The notes under the pieces are model-generated. The model did not search any database, was not told where the DNA came from, and saw only the letters and a list, made by a program, of their open reading frames with translations. Shown here piece after piece: positions 37,551 through 48,984 of a DNA stretch of 64,000 bases. The stretch's first letter is position 1. Each line of letters opens with the position of its first letter. The stretch is from Leptodactylus fallax (Eukaryota; Chordata; Amphibia; Anura; Leptodactylidae): positions 2,797,501 to 2,861,500 of the forward strand of contig CAMRHE010000067.1 of NCBI GenBank assembly GCA_947044405.1, in the 5' to 3' direction. The position numbers and the translations under genes are program-made.

Positions 37551-37879
37551 GCATTAAAATCAGAAATCAATAGAATATAATAATTGCACTTCATAATTGA
37601 TGATGTCAAGGCTTATCTACTTCCTTACCTCTATGTAGAACTCAATGAGTTGACTCCAGTCTATAGCTAACCATGGCCATGACTATGCTGTAAAGCATAT
37701 CACTAAATGCTGTTAACAGAGTAGTGGAGAAGCTAATGCAGGCTAGCAGTTGCCATATGTACAAAAATAGAATAAAAAAATTTACAGAAAAAATCAGTAA
37801 ATAAAAAAAAAATAAAAAAAGTGATATTTTCACTATCTGGTTTTAATAAATGAATAATTTGGTGATAAATTCCCTTTAA
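37551..37879. mobile_element. TTAA-type MITE, right end recognised
   Basis: Ends GGTGATAAATTCCCT followed by TTAA (37876-37879). The left boundary is unclear. The interior is A-rich. Confidence 0.45.
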
Positions 37880-39403
37880 AGTCTAATAGTGTTGCACTGC
37901 AACCGTGATGTCACCTGTCATTTAGCAGATCTGGTTCACCAATTGCACTGAACATCTAGATCATAGATTACAAGTGTCTTTTTAACTTACATAGAGTAAA
38001 TACATTGCGCAGTCTTGTTCCTTGCGCAACAACACCCTTCAATGCTCTCACTTTCAACCAGCTAATTTAACAAGAACTTGCTTTATAAAGGCCCATTAAG
38101 CTATAGCCCAACTAGAAAAAGTCTGACTTTGTAAAATCCATTCTATTGCTCTTACCAAATTAAAATGTGCTGTTTTTCTTGTGCTGATAAATACGGAATG
38201 ACAGACTCCTTTAGCAGGTGTCACGCAATTAATCTCTGGTCTAACAGAGTGGAAAGTGAAGATCGGGACCTTTTGAAGTTCCTTCACCTCTGGCAATTAC
38301 ATTACTACAATTACATTTACAGCTGCAGGAAACCTTGAGCAGCTCCGAGACTACACTAATCCTAGTTCCACTCCGCTGTAAGAATAAAATGTAGCCACAA
38401 GGTAACAAGTAGTCATATCCACAATATTTAGTTCACATACATAAAAATGAAATGTCATCAGACCCAAACCCATCAATTTGAAAAGTGTATTTCTGTATTT
38501 CTTTTATGTTTTATATATTTTTTTACTTTTTATTTTTCAATATCCAGTTGAGGTCATAGGATTACACAAGCTTAGGAAGAAATCAGATTTATCTCCTCTG
38601 TAGATTCCATAACAACAAACTATAATTTTATCAAGTTATTTTGGGAATGGACTTTCTACGTTACACAAACAATTTTCTTAACAAATATTTGTATCATTTA
38701 TAATTCACTAGATCCAAATTCTAATAGGTCAGACATTTGCATACACCAAGCAGCAAGGGAAATTGCAGAAAACAAGACCATAGACTTAGAAGCCTCTAAA
38801 AGGTTAAGGCTTTGGAGATTCTGTTGAAGTGTGCATCCAAAATCGCCTAACAAAAAAGTCCTTCGAGTCTGACTGTTTGACTGGAGGTTTCTGTTCAGAT
38901 CCCATTATAGTTAATGGGATCATTGGGTTCCATATGTGACCGCTGTTGTAGCGATCCAACGACGGGTCCCATCCACAGACAGCTGTTTTAAGGTACCTAG
39001 ATATAATGGGTGGACTGTGGCAAGCTATTATAGGGAGACTGAGACTATCTAATTATGGGGGTATCTGGGGTTTCACCTAGCTATTATGATGGGATACCTT
39101 GCCTGGCTATTATGAGTGGGACTAGGGCTCTGGAAAAAAGTGGTGCATCTTGGATTTTAGTCTGGTTATAGTATGAATAGAGCCCTCAGTAGTACAATAG
39201 AGCTGTTACCTGTCATTGTTACCCTTCCTTCCACCAATAAAAAGGTGATTCTGAAAACAAACCCACCGTACACAGCATTGCTGAGAACTGAGCTGCCTAA
39301 AATAGGAAGATTAGTGACCTGCAAAGTCCCCCCCCCAAAAAAAAATGTGTATTTTTGATTTCACATTTGATTTGCAAATAACTGTATAACAATCTCCTTT
39401 ACT
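37880..39403. other. No recognisable gene; weak GCTATTATG repeats
   Basis: Around 39020-39120 AGCTATTATAGGG, AGCTATTATGATGGG and GGCTATTATGAGTGGG recur as a degenerate tandem repeat. The rest is unassigned. Confidence 0.4.
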
Positions 39404-39405
39404 TA

Positions 39406-39470
39406 CAGTGGCTTGCAAAAGTATTCAGCCCCCCTATATCAAGGACTATTCATACTTTTGCAACCCACTG
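39406..39470. mobile_element. 65-bp Tc1-type end-only remnant
   Basis: The left end CAGTGGCTTGCAAAAGTATT and the right end in complement CAGTGGGTTGCAAAAGTATG are separated by only a few bases, and the unit is flanked by TA on both sides (39404-39405 and 39471-39472). It retains only the inverted repeats of a Tc1-like element. Confidence 0.88.
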
Positions 39471-39472
39471 TA

Positions 39473-39929
39473 GATTTGCATTAAAAATTCCAATCTTAGT
39501 ATGGTAGACCACTGATTTTCATGTTACATCAGCTTCATAGACAATGCACAAACTCTTTCTCTCTTCTTGATCAAAATGTATTTTCTGATTTCTTTGCGGC
39601 ACACTTTTAGCATAGGTGTTGTTTCTGTTACTGGATTTGCAATAATGATCTTACTGGGAGTGAAATGAAGCCTCAGGTACCATGATAAAGCATGGAGAGA
39701 TCTCATTTTAGGTGATCTTCGTGATGTACTGGCAAAGATTAGAGATTTCTTGTTAAATCATAATAGACGTCTGCACTAAAACTTTTATTTCTACAAACAG
39801 ATTTCTTCATGACTTTATTGTCTTTATTGTGAGGGTGTTCACTATACACCCAATGGACCTCATCATTCCAAAACCCAAAGTTTTTTTTGCATTCTTTACA
39901 TCTCGTTTGCAACATAGTATTCTAGAGGA
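39473..39929. other. No recognisable feature
   Basis: Unassigned. Confidence 0.4.
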
Positions 39930-39931
39930 TA

Positions 39932-41580
39932 CAGTCATATGAAAAAGTTTGGGCACCCCTATTAATCTTAATCATTTTTAGTTCTAAATATTTGGGTGTT
40001 TGCAACAGCCATTTCAATTTGATATATCTAATAACTGATGGACACAGTAATATTTCAGGATTGAAATGAGGTTTATTGTACTTACAGAAAATGTGCAATA
40101 TGCATTAAACCAAAATTTGACCGGTGCTAAAGTATGGGCACCTCAACAGAAAAGTGACATTAATATTTAGTAGATCCTCCTTTTGCAGAAATAACAGCCT
40201 CTAGTCGCTTCCTGTAGCTTTTAATCAGTTCCTGGATCCTGGATGAAGGTATTTTTGACCATTCCTCTTTACAAAACTATTCCAGTTCAGTTAAGTTTGA
40301 TGGTCGCCGAGCATGGACAGCCTACTTCAAATTATCCCACAGATGTTCAATGATATTCAGGTCTGGGGACTGGGATGGCCATTCCAGAACATTGTAATTG
40401 TTCCTCTGCATGAATGCCTGAGTAGATTTGGAGCTGTGTTTTGGATCATTGTCTTGCTGAAATATCCATCCCTGGCGTAACTTCAAATTCGTCACTGATT
40501 CTTGTACATTATTCTCAAGAATCTGCTGATACTGAGTTGAATCCATGCGACCCTCAACTTTAACAAGATTCCCGGTGCCGGCATTGGCCACACAGCCCCA
40601 AAGCATGATGGAACCTCCACCAAATTTTACAGTGGGTAGCAAGTGTTTTTCTTGGAATGCTGTGTTTTTTTGATGCCATGCACAACGCCTTTTTGTATGA
40701 CCAAACAACTCAATCTTTGTTTCATCGGTCCACAGGACCTTCTTCCAAAATGAAGCTGGCTTGTCCAAATGTGCTTTTGCATACCTCAGGCGACTCTGTT
40801 TGTGGCGTGCTTTCAGAAACGGCTTCTTTCGCATCACTCTCCCATACAGCTTCTCCTTGTACAAAGTGTGCTGTATTGTTGACCGATGCACAGTGACACC
40901 ATCTGCAGCAAGATGATGCTGCAGCTCTTTGGAAGTGGTCTGTGGATTGTCCTTGACTGTTCTCACCATTCTTCTTCTCTGCCTTTCTGATATTTTTCTT
41001 GGCCTACCACTTCTAGGCTTAACAAGAACTGTCCCTGTGGTCTTCCATTTCCTTACTATGTTCCTCACAGTGGAAACTGACAGGTTAAATCTCTGAGACA
41101 ACTTTTTGTATCCTTCCCCTGAACAACTATGTTGAACAATCTTTGTTTTCAGATCATTTGAGAGTTGTTTTGAGGAGCCCATGATGCCACTCTTCAGAGG
41201 AGATTCAAATAGGAGAACAACTTGCAATTGGCCACCTTAAATACCTTTTCTCATGATTGGATACACCTGGCTATGAAGTTCAAAGCTCAGTGAGGTTACA
41301 AAACCAATTTTGTGCTTCAGTAAGTCAGTAAAAAGTAGTTAGGAGTATTCAAATCAATAAAATGATAAGGGTACCCAAATTTTTGCACGGGTCAAATTTT
41401 GGTTTAATGCATATTGCACATTTTCTGTTAGTACAATAAACCTCATTTCAATCCTGAAATATTACTGTGTCCATCAGTTATTAGATATATCAAATTGAAA
41501 TGGCTGTTGCAGACACCCAAATATTTAGAACTAAAAATGATTAAGATTAATAGGGGTGCCCAAACTTTTTCATATGACTG
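39932..41580 (-). mobile_element. Tc1-like transposon, nearly complete (copy E)
   Basis: A 1,649-bp element flanked by TA (39930-39931 and 41581-41582). The long inverted repeats, about 200 bp, start CAGTCATATGAAAAAGTTTG, and the halves differ at few positions. The transposase is on the minus strand and is broken only by two TAG codons. Confidence 0.96.
40160..41182 (-). pseudogene. Tc1-like transposase with two TAG codons (copy E)
   Basis: A 340-codon frame runs from ATG 41182 (MGSSKQLSNDLKTKIV) to TAA 40160-40162, interrupted only by TAG at 40322-40324 and TAG at 40277-40279. I preferred this ATG over one 15 codons upstream because the family starts here. Domains: first helix-turn-helix (SQRFNLSVSTVRNIVRKW), GRPRK link, second (VHRSTIQHTLYKEKLYG), then LWTDETK (Asp), FQQDNDPKH (Asp) and SPDLNIIEHLW (Glu). 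There are 34 residues between the last two, the DD34E spacing of Tc1 proteins. The consensus N-P-I-E is N-I-I-E here. The first TAG removes the last 54 residues, after the catalytic Glu. Both stops are probably recent point mutations. Confidence 0.95.
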
Positions 41581-41582
41581 TA

Positions 41583-43439
41583 TATATCAATGATGTCATG
41601 TGATGCCTTGTCCACATTATCCTAAACTGGCCATAGACATTAGATAGCTTCTAAACTGCAGAACAGAAGTTTTTTTTGTTGTTTCTTCATCTCTTACCAA
41701 TTGGTTTAGGAAGTTCCTATACAACTACAGATGTAACATTCGTTAACATGACTTTTAATGCGTTGCTGGCACAGTCTTTTGCAGAGTCTCAGCAGGCACT
41801 TCCCTTTCCACCTGCCTCCTAGAAAATGATTTATTTCATCGCATTTCCAATGGCATAGACATCTACATACACGTGCCTAGTATTTGTAAGCATTGCCTTT
41901 AATTTATCTAGCTTGGGTCAAATGTTTTGGCTAGCCATCTACAAGACATCTAAAACAGGTTTGTAGACAGGGGGGTAACAAATAACCATTGAGCCCCAAA
42001 CCAAATCACAGTGTAACATAATACTATCCATGTCTGTCTAGTAACATTCTGTACTTCTCTCTCGTCATTGCAGGGTAGGTGAGAGGAGTGAGTGTAGACA
42101 TATCCATACTTCATCTGCCACTTCAATTCTTTAGTAATATCCCCTTCTTCCCAATGTGGGTTTTATCATCCACTTGTAGTTACTGAATAATGAGAAGAGA
42201 GATATTTCATTAATGTGATGACGTTGGTTACCTTTATATATTCCAATCATTTTCCTCTTGAGATGGTGGCTGGGTGATGTGGTAAACACAGCTTTCATTC
42301 GTACACTATATAAGCAGTGTGTAATGAAAAATTAAGCCTTTAATCTTCTTCTTACCAACTGATAATGTCAAAGAGAAGGTTTAAGGCAGCTGAAATCCGG
42401 TGTTAGGTGGTGGTAAAGAAAAACTGAGATTTATTTTAAGCAAATATGCTTAAAATATAGTAAACCCATGGAAATGATGTGTCTGATACTTATTGTCGGG
42501 AACCTTCATTGTCTGGTCCTTCAGTGGGTCAATAATACACTTTGGCAGCAATTAACAGCAATTTATATCAGGCCAAATTGTAAAATTACTATGACCGCCA
42601 TCTAGTGAACCCAAAGCTAATCAGATTTACAGGCTTCTATGCTATGGGTAACCTTGTGTTTTTTGGATTCCCAGCAATTTAGTGCTTGCAAAGCAGCCCG
42701 ATCCTCTTTATGGATTTGTCACGCATTTAACCAGATAACCTGAACTAAATAGTAGTGTACTATGCCTCTATTATTGGACAGTTTTCATTTCTAACCACTC
42801 TCAAACGTATGTTTTATTCAACCTATAGTATACTTCTTATCAACATTTTTCACGTAGCTAGGATTTCTATCACATTTCACCATGTACTTTACCCATTACA
42901 TGCCTGGCCCATTGTCTGTGCTCTAGATTAAACTTCACAGAGAAATTGCAATACAGATAAAGTTAAAAGGGGGTAGAAAACCCTGTCAATATGTGGACAT
43001 GGTGTGTAGTATGCAGATGTGCCCTCTCCCTTACATTAGCCTGAAGTTTCCAAAAGACTCCAAATTTTCATGATAAATAAATCAACACAGCATTGAGATA
43101 TATTAACAAAACATTGACAGGCTGCAATTCATACAACTGCTGGATGGCCATATATAAACACATACAGGATAGACATCTTAAGCTAGCCATGTTGTGCTGC
43201 TCATCTCGGGATATGTTAAGCTAAGGAAGGACATATCTGTAGGAAAGAATTGTCAATTTGTCAACTGGTAGTAGCTATTATTAGCTATCCTCTTCCTATC
43301 AAATTATTTTTTTAAAAATCCCCCCTTCCTTTGCCTCTTTTCTATTGGTTCTGCATGAAATAGGACAATAGCGCTGCCATTAGAAAATTACTGGTATTCA
43401 TATATACAGTAGTGGATTATAATATGGCATTTAACAAGT
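41583..43439. other. No recognisable feature
   Basis: About 1.85 kb, AT-rich, with no supported gene or repeat. Confidence 0.4.
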
Positions 43440-43837
43440 GGATGCCACTTAGATGTAACCAATGCTGGCAGGAGAATTTTACATGTACCTGTAAATGTGC
43501 ACACTGCTGCAACTGGTGATCCGTGAAAACAGACAAAAATAGGACATGACCTATATTATGATTATCCATTACGATGAACCGTCAAAATAACAACCATGTG
43601 AATAACCCCCATTCACTGATTTTGAATTCAATGCTGCCATGTGACATCCATTTAAAAAACGGATGTCACACGGCCATTGATCACTGTCGTCTGAATGTAG
43701 CTTTAGGATATGATCACCATGCTGTTCTTGCTGCCAATTTTCTGATCCTTCATAGGATCACGACAACAGACAGTAAAAACGATAGAATGGCTGATGCAGA
43801 TGGAGCACCCTCCATATGGATCCATTTCCCTTCACTG
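43440..43837. repeat. Probable dispersed MITE-like repeat
   Basis: Contains AAAACAGACAAAAATAGGAC, CATGTGAATAACCCCC and AAACGGATGTCACACGGCC, words I associate with frog hAT-type MITEs. The intact Tc1-like element sits at its right edge; a possible continuation follows at 45409-45600. Confidence 0.35.
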
Positions 43838-43839
43838 TA

Positions 43840-45406
43840 CAGTCATGGCCAAAAGTTTTGAGAATGACACAAATATTATATTTTCACATGATCTGCTGCC
43901 CTCTGGTTTTTATGTGTGTTTGTCAGATGTTTTTATCACATACAGAAATAGAATTGCATTCATATTATGAGTAACAGAAGCTTATATTGACAGTTAGAAT
44001 GAGTTAATGCAGCAAGTCAATATTTGCAGTGTTGACCCTTCTTCTTCAGGACCTCTGCAATTCTCCCTGGCATGCTCTCAATCAACTTCTGGACCAAATC
44101 CTGACTGATAGCAGTCCATTCTTGCACAATCAATGCTTTAATTTTGTCTGAATTTGTTGGTTTTTGTTTGTCCACCTGTCTCTTGATGATTGACCACAAG
44201 TTCTCAATGGGATTAAGATCTGGGGAGTTTCCAGGCCATGGACCCAAAATCTCTATGTTTTGTTCCCTGAGCCATTTAGTTATCACCTTTGCTTTATGGC
44301 AAGGTGCTCCATCATGCTGGAAAAGGCATTGTTGAGCACCAAACTGCTCTTGGACGGTTGGGAGAAGTTGCTCTTGGAGGACATTCTGGTACCATTCTTT
44401 ATTCATGGCTGTGTTTTTAGGCAAGACTGTGAGAGAGCCGATTCCCTTGGCTGAGAAGCAACCCCACACATGAATGGTTTCAGGATGCTTTACAGTTGGC
44501 ATGAGACAAGACTGGTGGTAGCGCTCACCTCTTCTTCTCAGAATAAGCTGTTTTCCAGATGTTCCAAACAATCGAAAAGGGGATTCATCAGAGAAAATGA
44601 CTTTACCCCAGTCCTCAGCAGTCCACTCCCTGTACCTTTTGCAGAATATCAGTCTGTCCCTGATGTTTTTTCTGGAGAGAAGTGTCTTCTTTGCTGCCCT
44701 CCTTGAGATCAGGCCTTGCTCCAAGAGTCTCCGCCTCACAGTGCGTGCAAATGCACTCACACCTGCCTGCTGCCATTCCTCAGCAAGCTCTGCACTGCTG
44801 GTAGCCCGATCCCGCAGCTGAAACACTTTTAAGAGACGGTCCTGCCGCTTGCTGGTCTTTCTTGGGCGCCCTGGAGCCTTTTTGGCACCAATGGAACCTC
44901 TCTCCTTGAAGTTCTTGATGATGCGATAGATTGTTGACTGAGGTGCAATCTTTCTAGCTGCAATACTCTTCCCAGTTAGGCCATTTTTGTGCAGTGCAAT
45001 GATGACTGCACGTGTTTCTTTAGAGATAACCATGGTTAACAGAAGAGAAACAATGATGGCAAGCACCAGCCTCCTTTTAAAGTGTCCAGTGGTGTCATTC
45101 TTACTTAATCATGACAGATTGATCTCCAGCCCTGTCCTCATCAACACCCACACCTGTGTTAATGGAGCAATCACTGAAACGATGTTAGGTGGTCCTTTTA
45201 AGGCAGGGCTGCAATGATGTTGAAATGTGTTTTGGGGGATAAAGTTCATTTTCTAGGCAAATATTGACTTTGCAAGTAATTGCTGTTAAGCTGATCACTC
45301 TTTATAACATTCTGCAGTATATGCAAATTGCCATTAGAAAAACTGAAGCAGTAGACTTTGTAAAAATTAATATTTGTATCATTCTCAAAACTTTTGGCCA
45401 TGACTG
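43840..45406 (-). mobile_element. Tc1/mariner element with intact transposase (copy F, DD35E-type)
   Basis: A 1,567-bp element flanked by TA (43838-43839 and 45407-45408). The inverted repeats start CAGTCATGGCCAAAAGTTTT; the first 28 bp are identical at both ends, then one mismatch and another 11 matches. The transposase fills most of the interior on the minus strand. It is the only element here with both ends and the whole coding frame preserved. Confidence 0.97.
44017..45033 (-). CDS. Tc1/mariner transposase, uninterrupted (DD35E-type)
   Basis: This is a nuclear DDE transposase that would excise and reinsert its element at TA sites. The frame has 338 codons from ATG 45033 to the stop at 44017 without interruption. 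A more upstream ATG at 45066 adds 11 hydrophobic residues and is less likely. MVISKETRAVIIALHKNG opens the first helix-turn-helix (APQSTIYRIIKNF), then GRPRK (AT-hook-like), the second (SAFARTVRRRLLEQGL), and then the catalytic core: IFSDESPFRLFG (Asp), HVWGCFSAKG, FQHDGAPCH (Asp) and SPDLNPIENLW (Glu). I count 35 residues between the last Asp and Glu, as reported for the Traveler (DD35E) group rather than classical DD34E Tc1. It ends GQHCKY. All expected motifs are present; activity is not shown. Confidence 0.96.
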   Translation of the reverse strand: MVISKETRAVIIALHKNGLTGKSIAARKIAPQSTIYRIIKNFKERGSIGAKKAPGRPRKTSKRQDRLLKVFQLRDRATSSAELAEEWQQAGVSAFARTVRRRLLEQGLISRRAAKKTLLSRKNIRDRLIFCKRYREWTAEDWGKVIFSDESPFRLFGTSGKQLILRRRGERYHQSCLMPTVKHPETIHVWGCFSAKGIGSLTVLPKNTAMNKEWYQNVLQEQLLPTVQEQFGAQQCLFQHDGAPCHKAKVITKWLREQNIEILGPWPGNSPDLNPIENLWSIIKRQVDKQKPTNSDKIKALIVQEWTAISQDLVQKLIESMPGRIAEVLKKKGQHCKY

Positions 45407-45408
45407 TA

Positions 45409-45882
45409 CTGTTAAAAACAAGGTGGGTGCTTTCTTCCATCTTGTTTATTGTCTTAGAAGGAAGATAAAGTTGTGTACAGGACTTTTTCTTCCATTGAAA
45501 AAAATACATACAACACAGAAGAAAGTTTTTGTGTTGTTTTTAATATTACAATGAATGGAGACAGAGACGCAGACGGAGGGTACTTAGTCATTCTGTTGGC
45601 TTTTCAGCCCATTGTACTGATACTATGAACAGCAGGTGTATTGAAGATTAGTTTATTGGGTAACAAAGTATTACCCAATGAACAGTCTTTTTTCCAATAA
45701 ACTGATTTTCAATACCCCCTCTACTGGTGAAGTGTGTTTTCTCCACTGATCGGGATCAGAACTACAGATTTGAATGACATTTTTGTGTGCACTTAGACTT
45801 ACTTAACTTATGTACCAGAATATTTGGATTTTTTTTTTTTTTTTTTTACTGCTTACATTTTATTCTAAAGACCGAAAAAGAG
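45409..45882. other. Unassigned flank
   Basis: May include the continuation of the repeat at 43440-43837. A T-run lies at 45829-45848. No gene seen. Confidence 0.3.
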
Positions 45883-45884
45883 TA

Positions 45885-46261
45885 TAGGTGGATCTCAATA
45901 AATTAGAATATTCTTGAAATGTTCATTCATTTCAGTAATTCAGTAATACAATTCATAATCAGCGTCTTCCATGACTGTGTGTCCTACTGAACCAGACTGA
46001 GGGAACATTTAAAGGCTTAGGAAACCTTGCCAGGTGACACTGAATTTACAATACTGAACTTTTTTTTTACAATATTCTAATTTTCTTAGATTTTGGTTTT
46101 CTTTACCTGTAATCCATAATCAACATTTACAGAAATAAAACACTTGAAATAGAACACTCTGTGTGTAAAGAATCTAGAAAATATAGGAGGTCACTTTTTT
46201 AATTTAATTACTCAAAGAAATAAACGTTTCAAAGATATTCTAATTTATTGAGATGCACCTG
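45885..46261. mobile_element. Tc1/mariner-type MITE, copy 2
   Basis: 377 bp between TA dinucleotides (45883-45884 and 46262-46263). The right end is ATTGAGATGCACCTG; the left end has two changes (TAGGTGGATC). It matches copy 1 (30687-31056) along its whole length in the same orientation. Confidence 0.94.
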
Positions 46262-46263
46262 TA

Positions 46264-48331
46264 ATTGGCAGAGTTTTCAAGAAATCCAGTACACTGTTCA
46301 GTGGCCACAAAGCTGCGCTGCTCACAGAGCACTTTTTAAGATGTTCCATAGCAAGGGACAAGCCTGCTGAATGAGTGGTTGAACTTGCAAAAAAATAAAA
46401 AACTTGCTTCCAAAACTGCCTAGGAATACAGAGAATGGCTCTAACTTTTGGTTCAGTTTGTAATAGCTATTGTGCTCACTAGTTCACAGAGAAGTCAGCA
46501 GTCTTAGCTCCTTAGGGTGCTGCTGTCAATGCAACTAGATTGTACTTATTGTTCATTTCCACTGAGGAGGATCATACCGCTACCCTGTCAGCTGCCACCA
46601 TGAGAGACCTTTGATCATCTAAGTGACTCACTGTTGCCAAATTACTTCTATGACTGATTACTGCTTTGCTTCTGGAAATATTAGTTTGTTCCTAAATGTG
46701 TACTCTGCTGATGTTCATTAACCCCCGGCTAGAGATTTATGCCGCAAGCAACAAACTATTAATATTTTCAGTAGGAACATAAATTTACCATCACTAATTT
46801 CAATAGCAATAGTTCAACACAACACATACGGTGAAAGGTAAGTAATATCTCCGATCAGACACACACTATTTACATATAGATAGTCTACTGGAATAAAAAG
46901 GTAGTAGCCGAGGTAAAAACTTTTAGAGTTCTTTTTGAATTAAGATGCGTGAACCATTCGGTAAGTGCACAAACAGTAATTCTATAGACATTGAATACTG
47001 TATATCGGAATTGAGAAAACTGCATTATCAGCCTGATCAGGGCAGGGAATTGTATGATCCTTGGGGATTCTCTGTCTGTTCATTAGCAAACCCTAATGCT
47101 ATTATGGAACATTTTATGAAACATGCAAAATCATTAGTACATTACAGCAAAACTCTAAAATGTATCTATGAAAAAATAATATACTTGAGCATATATCATG
47201 TATGAATCATTTTCTGCTAATGCAGCTACTGTAAAAGCATTGCTGGCATGTTTACCATGGATTGTTTTACTGAGATTTAGGAAAGGTGGATTAATATGAT
47301 AGAACTTGACACCTTAGTTCCACAGCCAAATTTTATTGGCATAGAATACAATGACATTCTGTGTTTCCTACTAAATCAGACTACGTATACAGGTGCCAAA
47401 TTTTAGCTTTCATTAACTTTTATCTCATATAGCATATCACCTTATAGTATAATATTGCAAATTCACCTTGTCTTGAAAATCTAGTTATCTTGTGGAACAC
47501 ATCTCTAGCCACATATCTAGGAAAGATAAGGAAGGACACATTTATAGATGGAGAAAACCTTCTGTGTCACAATTTCATAATTGGATTGAAAAAGGTGAGG
47601 ACTAGAGAAGGTAATGGCGCAACATAGGGTGAGCATATTACAATTTATCAAGTGAGGGAATGAGATTGTGTTACAGAATAGTCACAACACTATGACACAC
47701 TATTAGTAGTCTACTTATGGGGAAAAAGTGAAGGTGTCCAAATACCCAGGTCAGCAGTGCCCACCATGGACATGCTGTCAAACAATAGGATGCAGAAATT
47801 TATTATTTAACTATAGAGTCTACTGGATTCCATATAACAGGTCGCTGAGCACTATATGTCAGTTTTGGATTCTGATAATTGATGAAAGGAGATGCATGGC
47901 CTGTGAATGTGGTGCCAAATAGTGAACAGAAGCATAGTAGGAGAATAAAACCATGAATACATGACTAAACCAAGTGATGAAATTTGAGATGAGACAAATC
48001 ATGTAAGGTGTGCATCTATGGCTATGAGGCATGCAGTGGAGGGATCAGCAGACACTAGTACATGCGGAATGACATTGCCAGGGTCACAGGGTGACATGAC
48101 ACTTCCTGAATAAGGAAGCTGGCACAACAGGCAAAATGGATGGCACCACATTGGAGCATGAACAGACAACAACAACTTTTTAAAAACACTTTACAGGCAT
48201 ATCCACTTGAGCCATAATGGTGGTAAGTTTGCTGTGCGGAAGTTTAGTATTGGAATGAAAGTTCAGAAATATGGTCATGAGTTGTTAAAGAGCTTGATCC
48301 AAATACAAAGCAAGTCATAGTTAGTTTATGC
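46264..48331. other. No recognisable feature
   Basis: About 2 kb of unassigned sequence. An 86-codon frame at 46945-47205 has no family signature. Confidence 0.4.
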
Positions 48332-48335
48332 TGAA

Positions 48336-48808
48336 AGGGAGTTTGCCATCAAAACCTAACATAAACCCAGCCCTTGTGAATCAGTGCCTCTATTTCCGAT
48401 ATATTACAATTTTTGATCTTTGGAAAAATGTAGGTTTTGCTGCTTACTTCTTTGGAACAATGGTGACGCCTTCATAGCTCCAAAGAGCTTATTTGCACAT
48501 TGATGAAAACAGTGATATCTTGGCAATGGAAGCACGCAGGGGCACGGCTATAGGAGGTGCAGTGGTGGCAGCACTCTGGACCCTGAGGGGGCTCCAAAGA
48601 TCCCTCTGCCACATAAAATATACCATTATTCTAAATGGTACAATGTAGGCAGGGGCCCCATTACAGAATGTGAATTGAGCCCAGGAGCTTCAAGTTACAC
48701 CTCTGGGGGCATGATTAACAAAGGGAAAACACTGATTGATTTAGGTGACATTAACCTATCTATCTGTGTGGGCTGGGCTAGATACTGGGTACTAGTGACA
48801 AACTCCAT
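48336..48808. mobile_element. TTAA-type MITE interrupted by a hAT MITE
   Basis: The same family as 21037-21381. The left end AGGGAGTTTGCCATC and the right end GTGACAAACTCC are inverted repeats, and the interior shares CAGTGATATCTTGGCAATGG, TCCAAAGAGCTTATTTG and CACTGATTGATTTAGG-type words. Flanking TTAA sites have decayed. An insertion starts just after GGCAATGGAAG. Confidence 0.75.
48541..48706. mobile_element. hAT MITE (GGCGTAACTT family) nested in a TTAA MITE
   Basis: About 166 bp absent from the related MITE at 21037-21381. It contains GGGGCACGGCTATAGG at the left and CAAGTTACACCTCTGGGGG at the right, the latter matching the end type of 50009-50172 and 61204-61367 in the opposite orientation. 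The target duplication has diverged, so the boundaries are approximate. Confidence 0.65.
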
Positions 48809-48984
48809 ATAATTGGGAATAAAAATTCAGTTCACTGGAGTTCCAATATCCACATACCCTTGTTGGCACGCTAAGCAGTCAGTACGCAGCTCTCAAGTAC
48901 ATACTCTACCTACAAGCTAACCCTAGTTATTTCCCTGTCTTTAGGATACAATTAAAGCTAAACCAAGATCACTGTCCAAACATA

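Noticed and set aside
46945..47205. 86-codon frame in unassigned DNA
   Set aside because: No domain, codon pattern or splice context; length is within chance expectation for 64 kb.
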